The notes: generated from the letters alone by a model not told the origin. A DNA stretch of 8,173 nucleotides from Rhodocyclaceae bacterium (GCA_025361105.1 JANYAW010000126.1:1-8173), one strand, 5' to 3'; positions 1-6,516 are shown, counted from the first letter of the stretch. Numbers and translations are program-made.

Positions 1-992
1 TGCGACGGCGTATCGTCAGCAACAACTTGTGCGAAGGCAATGGCGGCGTGCGCCATGCCAATGTTACCGAGGCGTATTTGCAACGCATTTGCTCGGATGT
101 CAAAGTCGCTCGACCGATGAAGCTGGTGGTCGATTGTGGCAACGGGATTGCCGGCGCCATTGCACCTGCGCTGTTTCGCCGCATGGGTTGCGAAGTGGTA
201 GAGCTTTTTTGCGAGGTCGATGGGCGCTTTCCCAATCATCATCCCGATCCATCAAAGCCGGAAAATCTGCGCGACTTGCAACGTGTATTAAAAGAAACTG
301 ATGCGGAATTGGGTCTAGCCTTTGATGGCGATGGCGACCGAATCGGCGTGGTTACCAAAGACGGCGAAATCATTTTCTCAGATCGTTTGCTGATGCTATT
401 TGCCGCTGATGTATTGAGCCGAAACCCCGGCGCGCAAATTATTTATGACGTGAAATGTTCGCGCTGGGTGGCCGAGTCGGTGCGCTTTCAAGGTGGCAAG
501 CCATTGATGTGGAACACCGGCCATGCCTTGATTAAAACCAAGCTCAAGGAAACCGGCGCACCCTTCGCCGGTGAGATGAGTGGGCATATGTTTTTTGGTG
601 ACCGTTGGTACGGATTCGACGACGCGATGTACGCCGCTGCGCGCTTGCTGGAAATTGTTTCGCGCTGGAAAGATGTGAGCTGGCCATTGAAAAATTTGCC
701 CAATGCCTTATCGACGCCTGAACTGAATTTACCAATGAATGAAGGCGAGCCACATGCCTTGGTCAGCAAATTGCGAAGCGAAGGAAAATTCCCTAGTGCG
801 ACCAATATCGTTACCATAGATGGCGTTCGCGCTGAATACAAAGATGGTTTTGGCCTAGCTCGGGCATCCAACACGACACCGGTGGTGGTGCTGCGGTTTG
901 AGGCGGACTCGGCCATCGCCTTGCACCGAATTCAAAAGGAATTTCGCGTGGCGCTTGAGCGCGCGTGGCCGGGGATTGTGATCAATTTTTGA
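1..992 (+). CDS. Phosphomannomutase/phosphoglucomutase (AlgC type), 5'-truncated by the window edge
   Basis: This is the C-terminal portion of an alpha-D-phosphohexomutase, which interconverts mannose-6-P/mannose-1-P and glucose-6-P/glucose-1-P in the cytoplasm and supplies sugar nucleotides for surface polysaccharides. The frame is open to the left edge from codon 3-5, and residues before the TTG at 27 still align with the family (RRRIV), so this is a truncation by the window and not a TTG start. Three family signatures are visible: the metal-binding loop DGDGDR (324-341), the sugar-binding EMSGH (573-587) and the phosphate-binding RASNTTP near the C-terminus (about 861-881). The catalytic phosphoserine loop of domain 1 lies outside the window. 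The family is about 460 residues long, so roughly 140 are missing. It ends with a normal TGA. The next gene begins 161 bases downstream, so it is probably the last gene of its unit. The family call is firm; phosphomannomutase versus phosphoglucomutase preference cannot be read from the sequence. Confidence 0.95.
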   Translation, partial: RRRIVSNNLCEGNGGVRHANVTEAYLQRICSDVKVARPMKLVVDCGNGIAGAIAPALFRRMGCEVVELFCEVDGRFPNHHPDPSKPENLRDLQRVLKETDAELGLAFDGDGDRIGVVTKDGEIIFSDRLLMLFAADVLSRNPGAQIIYDVKCSRWVAESVRFQGGKPLMWNTGHALIKTKLKETGAPFAGEMSGHMFFGDRWYGFDDAMYAAARLLEIVSRWKDVSWPLKNLPNALSTPELNLPMNEGEPHALVSKLRSEGKFPSATNIVTIDGVRAEYKDGFGLARASNTTPVVVLRFEADSAIALHRIQKEFRVALERAWPGIVINF

Positions 993-1001
993 GCCAGCTG
1001 G

Positions 1002-1017
1002 GCGCACTCGGGTGTGC
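1002..1017 (+). terminator. Weak hairpin after the phosphohexomutase gene
   Basis: GCGCAC at 1002-1007 and GTGTGC at 1012-1017 can form a six-pair stem (one G-U) with a UCGG tetraloop, starting 10 bases after the TGA. There is no run of T after it, so it is a poor intrinsic terminator and may only protect the mRNA 3' end. Confidence 0.25.
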
Positions 1018-1153
1018 TTGAGACGGCGCGTGAATGCCTGATATTGCCACTTTCATGCGTTGGATTTGAATGAATTTTGCGCGCCTGATTTGGCGTTCAC
1101 TGTTCGTCTCATTGCGAGATCATCTTTACTCCTCGCTTCGTTGTTTGCCCACG

Positions 1154-1348
1154 ATGTCACCACGCCTGATTTTTCTTGCCCTCGCCCTCAGTATTACTGC
1201 ATCTGGCTGCGCCGTCGTCGCGGTTGCCGACGCAGTGGTCTCGACTACTGTATCGGTCGCCGGAACGGTGATTAGTACGACCGCGTCAGTCGTTGGTTCG
1301 GGGGTTAAGGCAGTGACCGGCGGCGGTGATGCGGCAGCAAAAAAATAA
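1154..1348 (+). CDS. Small predicted lipoprotein, 64 aa
   Basis: The protein has a lipoprotein signal peptide: MSPR, a hydrophobic stretch LIFLALALSI, then the lipobox TASGC with the acylated cysteine at residue 19. The mature part is only about 46 residues, rich in Val, Ala, Thr, Ser and Gly, with a near-repeated pattern (TTVSVAGTVI then TTASVVGSGV), and it ends in a charged AAAKK tail. The residue after Cys is Ala, not Asp, which would favour outer-membrane sorting under the usual Lol rule. The open frame extends upstream to 1070, but that start would put about 28 residues, several of them charged, before the signal peptide. ATG 1154 gives a standard n-region, although no clear Shine-Dalgarno precedes it and TTG 1145 is an alternative. 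It resembles short Val/Gly-rich lipoproteins of proteobacteria (NF038104-like, from memory). Function unknown. Confidence 0.7.
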   Translation: MSPRLIFLALALSITASGCAVVAVADAVVSTTVSVAGTVISTTASVVGSGVKAVTGGGDAAAKK

Positions 1349-1396
1349 CGCAGCTTTTCGATCAATGCTTTTCCTTCATACGATTGGAGTCCACCG

Positions 1397-1639
1397 ATGA
1401 GCGCAGAAACCCGATATTGTTATCACTGCCGTGTTCATCATCCTGCCAATGAGACGCGCCAGATCACCACAAAAACCGGCACACGTTGGCGTTGTCTGCG
1501 TAGTATCGAAGCGACGCGAATTAGCGAAGCCGAGCGCACTGCGTTTGGTCGCAGCGTTTCGGCGATGAATTCGGCTGAAGCGCAAAGTCGGGCGCAACGC
1601 GTTAGCGAATTGCACCTTGATCAGTGGAATCGTCGCTAA
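1397..1639 (+). CDS. Small protein with CxxC zinc-ribbon-like N-terminus, 80 aa
   Basis: The start at ATG 1397 is supported by GGAG at 1386-1389, seven bases upstream. The N-terminal third contains C8-Y-H-C11, then H14-H15, and a single C33 in GTRWRC. This looks like a small zinc-binding knuckle in which the last expected cysteine (residue 36) is Ser, so one of the histidines may complete the site. The C-terminal half is charged and Ala/Ser/Arg-rich, likely helical (about residues 42-75), and ends WNRR. It lies 48 bases after the lipoprotein gene on the same strand, so co-transcription is possible. Similar short CYxC...RWRC proteins occur as conserved hypotheticals in proteobacteria, to my recollection. 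No function can be assigned; nucleic-acid binding is a guess based on the zinc-knuckle look and the basic residues. Confidence 0.75.
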   Translation: MSAETRYCYHCRVHHPANETRQITTKTGTRWRCLRSIEATRISEAERTAFGRSVSAMNSAEAQSRAQRVSELHLDQWNRR

Positions 1640-1652
1640 ACACTTAGCGACG
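1631..1652. terminator. Perfect 9-bp hairpin between convergent genes (bidirectional terminator candidate)
   Basis: CGTCGCTAA (1631-1639) and TTAGCGACG (1644-1652) are perfectly complementary around the four-base loop ACAC. The left arm includes the last codons and the TAA stop of the zinc-ribbon-like gene, and the right arm lies 13 bases before the stop of the opposing metallopeptidase gene. The T content after the stem is only moderate on either strand, so termination efficiency is uncertain. The position between convergent genes fits a shared terminator. Confidence 0.55.
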
Positions 1653-1671
1653 CTTAGATTTCGCTTAGATT
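1651..1671. repeat. Tandem 11-bp direct repeat
   Basis: CGCTTAGATT occurs at 1651-1660 and again at 1662-1671, an 11-base period. The first copy shares two bases with the hairpin's right arm, and the second contains the TAA stop (complement) of the metallopeptidase gene. It is probably a small local duplication. Confidence 0.5.
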
Positions 1672-2531
1672 CTTTTAGCCGCCACGTCTTTGGTAGCAAG
1701 CTTCGCCCAACGTCGCGTGTGCGGCAGATCGTTGTCGAGGTAATAGGCTTCGCCGCTTTGAATCAACAGCAGGTCTTCAAATTTCGCACCGAAACCGTCC
1801 TTGGCGACGTGCGGTTCAATCGCCCACAAGCCATCTTGCGGCGGACAACCACTTTGCCGCGTGTGATTCCAGTTGGGGGTTTCCAATGGCTTGCCGCGTG
1901 ATGCGCGTAAACTTTTTAGGACGAAATACGCAGACTGACGCGGTGCCAAACCCCAGACGCTTTTGCCACGTAGCAACGCATTGCTCTCCATCGTTACCCG
2001 ATGTCCGAGCACCAGCCCGATATGTTTTCGGTGACAGTTTTCCAAACCCTTCGCCTTCACTTTTTCGTTAACGCGCTGGGCGATTTCGCGCATCGTCAAA
2101 CCAGCTTTTACGTCGGCCAAGACATCGCCGCGAAATTCTTTCAAGGCGCTATCCAATTCTGCCGGAACGCCGCCTCGGCCAAAGCGCATGGTGTAGGAGG
2201 TGTCGACCGTGTAGCCGTCAAAGATCGGCGCGCAATCGAGAATCACGGGATCGTTGCGTTTGAGTATGCGGTCGGTTGGCAAGGCACCAAGCTGACCAAA
2301 ATCGCCCGGATAGGCGGTGCGATCACCGAACAAGGCAACCGGCACATGAAAGAAATTTTGTGCGCCAGCGATTTTCATTTGCTTATGAATTCGGCGTGCC
2401 ACTTGCTTTTCAGTTTCTCCGGCCTTGAGCGAAGCGCCGACCACTTCGAGCACGTCAAAGGCCACGCGCTGATGTTTGCGAAAACGATCTAGATCTGCGG
2501 CGCTAAAGCCATTGTCGATCAAGCCGAACAT
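1665..2531 (-). CDS. M24-family metallopeptidase (Xaa-Pro aminopeptidase-like), 288 aa
   Basis: This is a pita-bread-fold M24 protein, the family of methionine aminopeptidases, prolidases and aminopeptidase P, which use a two-metal centre to remove N-terminal residues or split X-Pro bonds. The five metal ligands can be placed: D99 and D110 (ILD...TVDTS, spaced 11 as in MetAP), H177 in LGHRV, E239 in AIEPHV and E261 in SGEAYYLDN. H62 in FFHVP fits the conserved substrate-binding histidine. The protein consists of the catalytic domain only, without the N-terminal domain of PepP/PepQ. The start is ATG 2529-2531, preceded on the − strand by AAAGGAAG about seven bases upstream. No signal peptide is seen, so it is probably cytoplasmic. 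It stands alone: the upstream hydrolase ends 97 bases before it with a hairpin in between. The substrate is unknown, and a non-peptidase role (creatinase-like) cannot be excluded. Confidence 0.88.
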   Translation of the reverse strand: MFGLIDNGFSAADLDRFRKHQRVAFDVLEVVGASLKAGETEKQVARRIHKQMKIAGAQNFFHVPVALFGDRTAYPGDFGQLGALPTDRILKRNDPVILDCAPIFDGYTVDTSYTMRFGRGGVPAELDSALKEFRGDVLADVKAGLTMREIAQRVNEKVKAKGLENCHRKHIGLVLGHRVTMESNALLRGKSVWGLAPRQSAYFVLKSLRASRGKPLETPNWNHTRQSGCPPQDGLWAIEPHVAKDGFGAKFEDLLLIQSGEAYYLDNDLPHTRRWAKLATKDVAAKRI

Positions 2532-2577
2532 GGTCGCTTCCTTTCATAGGTTTGCGGCAATCCTAGCAAAGTCAATT

Positions 2578-2612
2578 TTGAGCCCCGAGCTTAGCCGCTA
2601 AGCAACGCTCAA
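2578..2612. terminator. Nested hairpin between hydrolase and metallopeptidase genes
   Basis: An outer pair TTGAGC (2578-2583) / GCTCAA (2607-2612) encloses an inner perfect pair GCTTAG (2589-2594) / CTAAGC (2598-2603) with a three-base loop. Internal bulges of five and three bases separate the two stems. On the − strand the structure starts 17 bases after the hydrolase stop and is followed by AATT. It is the likely 3' end of the hydrolase transcript, although the U-tract is short. Confidence 0.45.
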
Positions 2613-2628
2613 GCAGCCGACACCGAAG

Positions 2629-3417
2629 CTACGTCGCGAAATTTTGACGCGTGCCGAACACACATTTGCGCGTACCGGATTTATCTGAATTCCGATGTGG
2701 CAGCCAAGCGCCTTCGAGCTGCGCAAGACGGTCGGCGAGGATACGTAGCACCGCCGGATTCGTACCCATGCCAATATGGCTGGCATGCACTTCAATGTTT
2801 TCGGTCTGCGGACTAATGTCCTGAATGCTGCACGGCCATGCCACGATGCCATCGCTACGACTATAAATCGACGTCGTTGGGACTGGTGGCGCAACCTTCA
2901 AATTCGGAAAGCGAACTGTCTCGGCATCACGTTGCGGATTGAAGCGTCGATATACACCGCTGGCATTGCTGGCGCCTTCGTGCCCGGCAAAAGGGCTACC
3001 GAGTGACACCACAATGCGCACGTCATCTGGCCGCAATTTGGCTAGTTCGCGCGCAAACAGGCCACCCAAACTCCAACCGATCAAGCTGACTTTTCGGCCA
3101 TGCTGCGCACGCAGTTGGTCGATGCGCTTGAGGCACGCATCAATCACGCCGGGCTGTGGCCCAAGGTTGCGCCCCAAATTCCAACAATGTACTGAATAGC
3201 CTTGCGTTTTGAGGAATCGACGCAAAATCACTGTCGACCGACCACTTGCCGCCAGACCCGGAAAAACCAGCACGGGATGTCCGTCGCCGCGCGGCATAGC
3301 AGTCAACAGCGGCCACAGTGCCAAGGTACTGAGCACTTCCATCGGCGCACGCATTTCCATTGCCAGCAAGTGCAGGCCCGGCGCTTTTATGGTTTGAGTG
3401 CTTGAGTTTGTTGTCAT
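2629..3417 (-). CDS. Alpha/beta-hydrolase fold esterase/lipase-like protein, 262 aa
   Basis: This is an alpha/beta hydrolase with a full catalytic triad in canonical order: the nucleophile elbow GWSLGG with S116, the acid D189 in SRSDGIV, and H214 in HASHIGMG. The oxyanion-hole region is VFPGLAAS (about 51-58). The likely reaction is ester or lipid hydrolysis, with unknown substrate. There is no signal peptide, but residues about 28-41 are rather hydrophobic and may contact membranes. The start at ATG 3415-3417 is supported by AAGGA five bases upstream on the − strand. The C-terminal tail after residue 240 is basic and looks disordered. It is divergent from an AraC-family regulator 158 bases away, an arrangement common for regulator/target pairs, so control by that regulator is plausible. 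Thioesterase or depolymerase activity remains possible. Confidence 0.87.
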   Translation of the reverse strand: MTTNSSTQTIKAPGLHLLAMEMRAPMEVLSTLALWPLLTAMPRGDGHPVLVFPGLAASGRSTVILRRFLKTQGYSVHCWNLGRNLGPQPGVIDACLKRIDQLRAQHGRKVSLIGWSLGGLFARELAKLRPDDVRIVVSLGSPFAGHEGASNASGVYRRFNPQRDAETVRFPNLKVAPPVPTTSIYSRSDGIVAWPCSIQDISPQTENIEVHASHIGMGTNPAVLRILADRLAQLEGAWLPHRNSDKSGTRKCVFGTRQNFAT

Positions 3418-3526
3418 GAATGTCCTTGATTTGGTAAGTCGTGCTGGCGGGTTTTGCCAATCGCTACGAAAATTTCGGCGAATCTAAAAAGTGTACAAGG
3501 CGACACAGTTCGCCACGAGGCAAAAA

Positions 3527-3553
3527 CGGCCATACAATTGATAATACCGGCCA
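3527..3553. promoter_or_regulatory. Candidate AraC-type operator: CGGCCA direct repeat, 21-bp period
   Basis: CGGCCA at 3527-3532 and 3548-3553 are followed by similar AT-rich bases (tacAATT and aAATT). The start-to-start distance of 21 bases is two helical turns, the geometry typical of AraC-family half-sites. The pair ends 22 bases before the regulator's ATG, inside the divergent intergenic region. The inverted pair GGCGA/TCGCC (3499-3503, 3510-3514) also lies here. The hexamer is common elsewhere in the window, so this is a weak prediction. Confidence 0.3.
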
Positions 3554-3575
3554 AAATTCCCGATTCATCGCCAAA

Positions 3576-4604
3576 ATGAATTCATTGCAGCAAATCTCCG
3601 CTGTTTCCGCCTCGCTGTCGTTTTGCATTCAGCAAATGGCGCAGCGCGGTTATGAGTTGGAAGATGTTTTGCGCGGCAGTGGGCTCGATGGCAAATCTTA
3701 TTTACAGCCCGACACTATGGTGGGTGGTAAAGCAGAGCTTGCCGTCTACGCCAACATTCAACGTCTGGTCGGCGTGCGCGACATTGACGAATTTGGCTTG
3801 ACGATCGGTGGTCAAGCCAACGTCAATAGCGTTGGTATGCTCGGTGGATTGGCGGCCAATGCGGTTGATTTGAATCACGCGGGTTATCTGCTGCGGCGGT
3901 TTCATGCCATATCTAATCGCTGGTTTACGCCGGAGCTTATCGGTACGCTGGCATCAGGGAATGCGGTGGTACGGTATCGCCAGACAGCGAATCTGGAACG
4001 GCGTTACCGTTTCTTGATCAACTTGTCAGTGCGCGGCATGCAACATTTGCTCAGTGAAATATTCGGTGCTGCAGCCAATGGTTTCATTACGCGCATTGGT
4101 TTCGCTTTTCCGCAACCAAAAAACATCGAACGATATTTGACCGAATTTAATTGCCCCGTCAGTTTCGGGCACGACTTTACTTACGCCAGCTTTGATGATG
4201 AAATCGGCAAAGCCATCAATGTCAAACGTAGCGAATATACCTACAACGTTTTTCTTCAGCATTGCCGCGAATCGGCCACGAGATTTGCATCCACTTCGTA
4301 TCAACAGCGCGTACTCAACGCATTGTCATGTGTTGACGAATACCCCAGTGCATCAATGATGGCGGAATCTTTGAATTGTTCCGAACGCAGCTTGCGCCGA
4401 CATCTGAATGACGAGGGCGTGCAGTATTCAGAATTAGTCGACAAGATTAGATTTGATCGCGCTGTATATCTGTTAAGCCATTCCAACGACTCGGTGAAAT
4501 CCATCGGCTATCAATTGTCCTACAGCGAACCGGCGGCATTCATTCGTGCGTTTGCGCGTTGGTCGGGAACCACGCCGACGGAGTTTCGGAGAAAACTTGC
4601 ATGA
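3576..4604 (+). CDS. AraC-family transcriptional regulator (OruR/ArgR-like architecture), 342 aa
   Basis: The N-terminal about 200 residues match the arabinose-binding-like effector domain found in OruR-type regulators (for example GLTIGGQANVNSVGMLG, residues 74-90). The C-terminal 100 residues are a two-helix-turn-helix AraC DNA-binding domain: the first HTH is about 258-280 (MMAESLNCSERSLRRHL) and the second about 306-328 (VKSIGYQLSYSEPAAFIRAF), followed by the classic GTTPTEFRR end. The open frame extends 45 codons further up to 3441, but that part is low-complexity and lies in the divergent promoter region. ATG 3576 gives the usual family length of about 340. No strong ribosome binding site precedes it. 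The divergent hydrolase is the obvious candidate target, and it probably also regulates itself. The ligand is unknown; relatives respond to amino acids, fatty acids or other small molecules. Confidence 0.92.
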   Translation: MNSLQQISAVSASLSFCIQQMAQRGYELEDVLRGSGLDGKSYLQPDTMVGGKAELAVYANIQRLVGVRDIDEFGLTIGGQANVNSVGMLGGLAANAVDLNHAGYLLRRFHAISNRWFTPELIGTLASGNAVVRYRQTANLERRYRFLINLSVRGMQHLLSEIFGAAANGFITRIGFAFPQPKNIERYLTEFNCPVSFGHDFTYASFDDEIGKAINVKRSEYTYNVFLQHCRESATRFASTSYQQRVLNALSCVDEYPSASMMAESLNCSERSLRRHLNDEGVQYSELVDKIRFDRAVYLLSHSNDSVKSIGYQLSYSEPAAFIRAFARWSGTTPTEFRRKLA

Positions 4605-4634
4605 TCGCCAGTTGGTGCTGGTGACACGCCATCG

Positions 4635-4670
4635 GCTTTGCACAGTCGACCCGCTACACAGGCGCAAAGC
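4635..4670. terminator. Inverted repeat between convergent araC- and tetR-type genes
   Basis: GCTTTGC (4635-4641) and GCAAAGC (4664-4670) form a seven-base inverted repeat with a 22-base loop in the 79-base convergent gap. The long loop and lack of a T-tract make it only a weak terminator candidate. Confidence 0.25.
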
Positions 4671-4683
4671 AGTGCTTCCGCCG

Positions 4684-5310
4684 TCATTTGGTAATCCTTA
4701 ATGCCCGCGCACAAAAAACTTCCACTTCGGCCACCCACGTCGCTGCGTCAATATCCTGTGGTTGCACCAGTAATCGGTAGCGTCTACCACCAAACACCAA
4801 GAGCAACAAGGCCTTGACGGTCTCTGGCGATGGCGGCGGTGTTATGCATCGCGCCAATGCGGCGCACCACTTTGCTGACAACTCCTCGTACACGCGGCGG
4901 TGATGTTTTGGCTCGGCGATTTGCGTTTCGAGTTGCAGCATGTCGGTATCAAAAAACGGTGCGTTGGCGGTGTCCATTCCTAACGTCAGCCGAACCAAAC
5001 GCCTCACACATTGCGCGCTGTCAACTGCAGCGCCGCGGACTAATTCATCGTCGATTGCGGCCAGTAATTCATCCAGACAATGTCGCACATAGCCCGATAG
5101 TAGCGCGGCTTTGTTGGGGAAATATTCGTAAAAAGTGCCGACTGAAATGCCCGTCTCCAAAGCTACGGCGCGGGTGGTTATGCCTGCCCAACCGTCGCGC
5201 TGCCATATCCGAACAAAGGCATCGTAAATTGCTTGCACGGTGAATTTGGCACGCGCTTGCGAAGGCCGTTTTAGGGGCTTGGCGCGTGGTGGTGGCGTCG
5301 ATTTCGTCAT
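4684..5310 (-). CDS. TetR-family transcriptional regulator, 208 aa
   Basis: A basic, proline-rich N-terminal arm (residues 1-22) precedes a TetR_N DNA-binding domain. The helix-turn-helix is at about 44-63 (GITTRAVALETGISVGTFYE), followed by the diagnostic YEYFPNKAALLSGYV. The C-terminal about 140 residues are the helical ligand-binding/dimerisation domain and give no clue to the ligand. The same frame stays open far upstream (to 5925) antisense to the next gene, but the homology begins here and the ATG at 5308-5310 gives the normal family length, so the long version is rejected. A GGA about 12 bases upstream is a poor ribosome binding site. It is divergent across 75 bases from the DUF2855/SDR operon, which by family habit it probably represses together with itself. 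Confidence 0.92.
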   Translation of the reverse strand: MTKSTPPPRAKPLKRPSQARAKFTVQAIYDAFVRIWQRDGWAGITTRAVALETGISVGTFYEYFPNKAALLSGYVRHCLDELLAAIDDELVRGAAVDSAQCVRRLVRLTLGMDTANAPFFDTDMLQLETQIAEPKHHRRVYEELSAKWCAALARCITPPPSPETVKALLLLVFGGRRYRLLVQPQDIDAATWVAEVEVFCARALRITK

Positions 5311-5311
5311 C

Positions 5312-5325
5312 TTCGGTTTTCCGAA
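5312..5325. promoter_or_regulatory. Palindromic candidate operator next to the tetR-type start
   Basis: TTCGG (5312-5316) and CCGAA (5321-5325) form a perfect inverted repeat around TTTT, one base upstream of the TetR-family start codon and in the shared divergent promoter. A second inverted pair, GCGAT (5338-5342) / ATCGC (5359-5363), sits between it and the DUF2855 gene. Either could be the repressor's site. The arms are short, so chance is possible. Confidence 0.35.
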
Positions 5326-5373
5326 CCCGGCAGCGGCGCGATACGGATAAATTGCTTCATCGCATTGCAGGTC

Positions 5374-5379
5374 AAAGGA
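5374..5379 (+). promoter_or_regulatory. Ribosome binding site deciding the DUF2855 start
   Basis: AAAGGA lies six bases before ATG 5386. The in-frame upstream ATG at 5365 has no such motif, and using it would place this AAAGGA inside the coding region, so 5386 is preferred. Confidence 0.7.
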
Positions 5380-5385
5380 CAGAAG

Positions 5386-6516
5386 ATGAACATTACACCA
5401 CCGGCAACAGCGCAACGCTTGTTGACTAACAAAGCTTCGCTGAACGAAACCCGGATAGAAGATTTCTCGCTCCGGCCAGCGATGGGCGAAATCGTGCTCA
5501 AAATAGATCGCGTGGCGCTGACCACCAACAACATCACCTACGCTGCGTTTGGTGACGCGATGCATTATTGGGATTTTTTCCCGACGGGTGATGCCAATTG
5601 GGGCCATATGCCGGCGTGGGGTTTTGCTGATGTGGTGACTTCTGAGGTGGCGGGCGTGGAAGTTGGCGAGCGCTTTTATGGCTACTTTCCACTCGCCACG
5701 CAAATCTTGATGCGACCCGAACGCGTAACCCCGCGCGGCTTTTATGATGCCAGCGAACATCGGCGCACACTCACTTCGGCCTACAACCAATACACACGAT
5801 GTAGCCAAGACGAAGTGTATTCGCAGGCCAACGAAAACTATCAAATGTTGGTGCGCCCGCTGTTTCTGACTTCCTTCATGTGCGCGGATTTTTTGCAAGA
5901 CGCGGAATTTTTTGGTGCCAAGCAAATTGTGGTTTCCAGCGCTTCAAGCAAGACCGCTTACGGTACGGCGTTTTGTTTGGATGGACATGGCATCAAACTC
6001 ATCGCGCTGACTTCAACCGGCAACAAATCTTTCGTCGAACAACTCGGCTGCTATCAGCAAGCGATTACTTATGACGAACTGACGAAGATCGATACTTGCT
6101 TGCCGACGCTGTATCTGGATTTCTCTGGCGACGAAGCTTTGCGCGCCAAGGTGCATCAGCATTTCGGCAATACTTTGGTGTACGACTGTTTTGCTGGGTC
6201 GGCGCAGAACACGCAGTTCTTGCGCGACACCGCTTTGCCCGGCCCCGAGCCCAAGTTTTATTTTGCACCAGTGCAAATCCGCAAGCGAAACGCCGATTGG
6301 GGGCCGGCGGTGGTCACTGCGCGTTACAACGCGGCAGAACTGGATTTCATTCATCGCGTCAGTGCGCCAGACACTTCCGGTGCGCCATGGATGCGTATCA
6401 AGGAGCATCGCGGCTTTGCCGCCGCGCAAATTCTCATCGACGATTTACATGCGGGCAGGATTGATCCTGCGTTGGGCCACGTGGTTATTTTGGTGTCACC
6501 GGAGCATGCACAATGA
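5386..6516 (+). CDS. DUF2855 family protein, 376 aa (MDR-like oxidoreductase fold suspected)
   Basis: The sequence matches my memory of the DUF2855 family, proteobacterial proteins of unknown function. Its order resembles a zinc-free medium-chain dehydrogenase/quinone oxidoreductase. The N-terminal half looks GroES-like (about 36-105, with ALTTNNITYAAFGDAM and the WG...PAWGFADV segment, then VEVGERFYGYFP). The middle looks like a Rossmann unit (about 178-230: IVVSSASSKTAYG, then IALTSTGNKSFVEQLGCY). The usual GxGxxG dinucleotide motif is replaced by SSASSKT, so cofactor binding is uncertain. There is no signal peptide or membrane segment. The stop overlaps the next start as ATGA (6513-6516), implying translational coupling with the SDR gene, and a TetR-type regulator is divergent. 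A redox role with the SDR on a hydrophobic or carbonyl substrate is inference only. Confidence 0.85.
   Translation: MNITPPATAQRLLTNKASLNETRIEDFSLRPAMGEIVLKIDRVALTTNNITYAAFGDAMHYWDFFPTGDANWGHMPAWGFADVVTSEVAGVEVGERFYGYFPLATQILMRPERVTPRGFYDASEHRRTLTSAYNQYTRCSQDEVYSQANENYQMLVRPLFLTSFMCADFLQDAEFFGAKQIVVSSASSKTAYGTAFCLDGHGIKLIALTSTGNKSFVEQLGCYQQAITYDELTKIDTCLPTLYLDFSGDEALRAKVHQHFGNTLVYDCFAGSAQNTQFLRDTALPGPEPKFYFAPVQIRKRNADWGPAVVTARYNAAELDFIHRVSAPDTSGAPWMRIKEHRGFAAAQILIDDLHAGRIDPALGHVVILVSPEHAQ

Noticed and set aside
488..916. 142-codon ORF on − within the phosphohexomutase gene
   Set aside because: It is antisense to conserved motifs of the mutase and has no protein-like features.
1070..1153. Longer start for the lipoprotein gene
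   Set aside because: It would place about 28 residues, several charged, ahead of the signal peptide, which is not compatible with lipoprotein export.
2001..2492. 163-codon ORF on + within the metallopeptidase gene
   Set aside because: It is an antisense shadow of the M24 gene with no recognisable domain or good ribosome binding site.
2532..2577. Sigma-70 promoter for the metallopeptidase (TTGACT on −)
   Set aside because: TTGACT is a fair -35 match, but no acceptable -10 lies 16-18 bases downstream, so I do not list it.
3533..3538. TACAAT as a -10 box for the AraC-type gene
   Set aside because: It is a good -10 match but lacks a convincing -35 at 16-18 bases upstream; not enough to call a promoter.
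3441..3575. 45-codon N-terminal extension of the AraC-type regulator
   Set aside because: The extra residues are unlike the family and sit in the divergent regulatory region; starting at 3576 gives the typical length of about 340.
4520..4687. Possible small gene after the tetR-type gene (ATG overlapping its TGA, about 55 codons)
   Set aside because: The overlap looks like translational coupling, but most of the frame is antisense to the conserved HTH end of the AraC-type gene, and the peptide shows no family features.
5311..5925. Long upstream extension of the TetR-family frame (205 extra codons on −)
   Set aside because: It is antisense to the DUF2855 gene and crosses the divergent promoter. 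TetR homology starts at 5310 and gives the normal family length.
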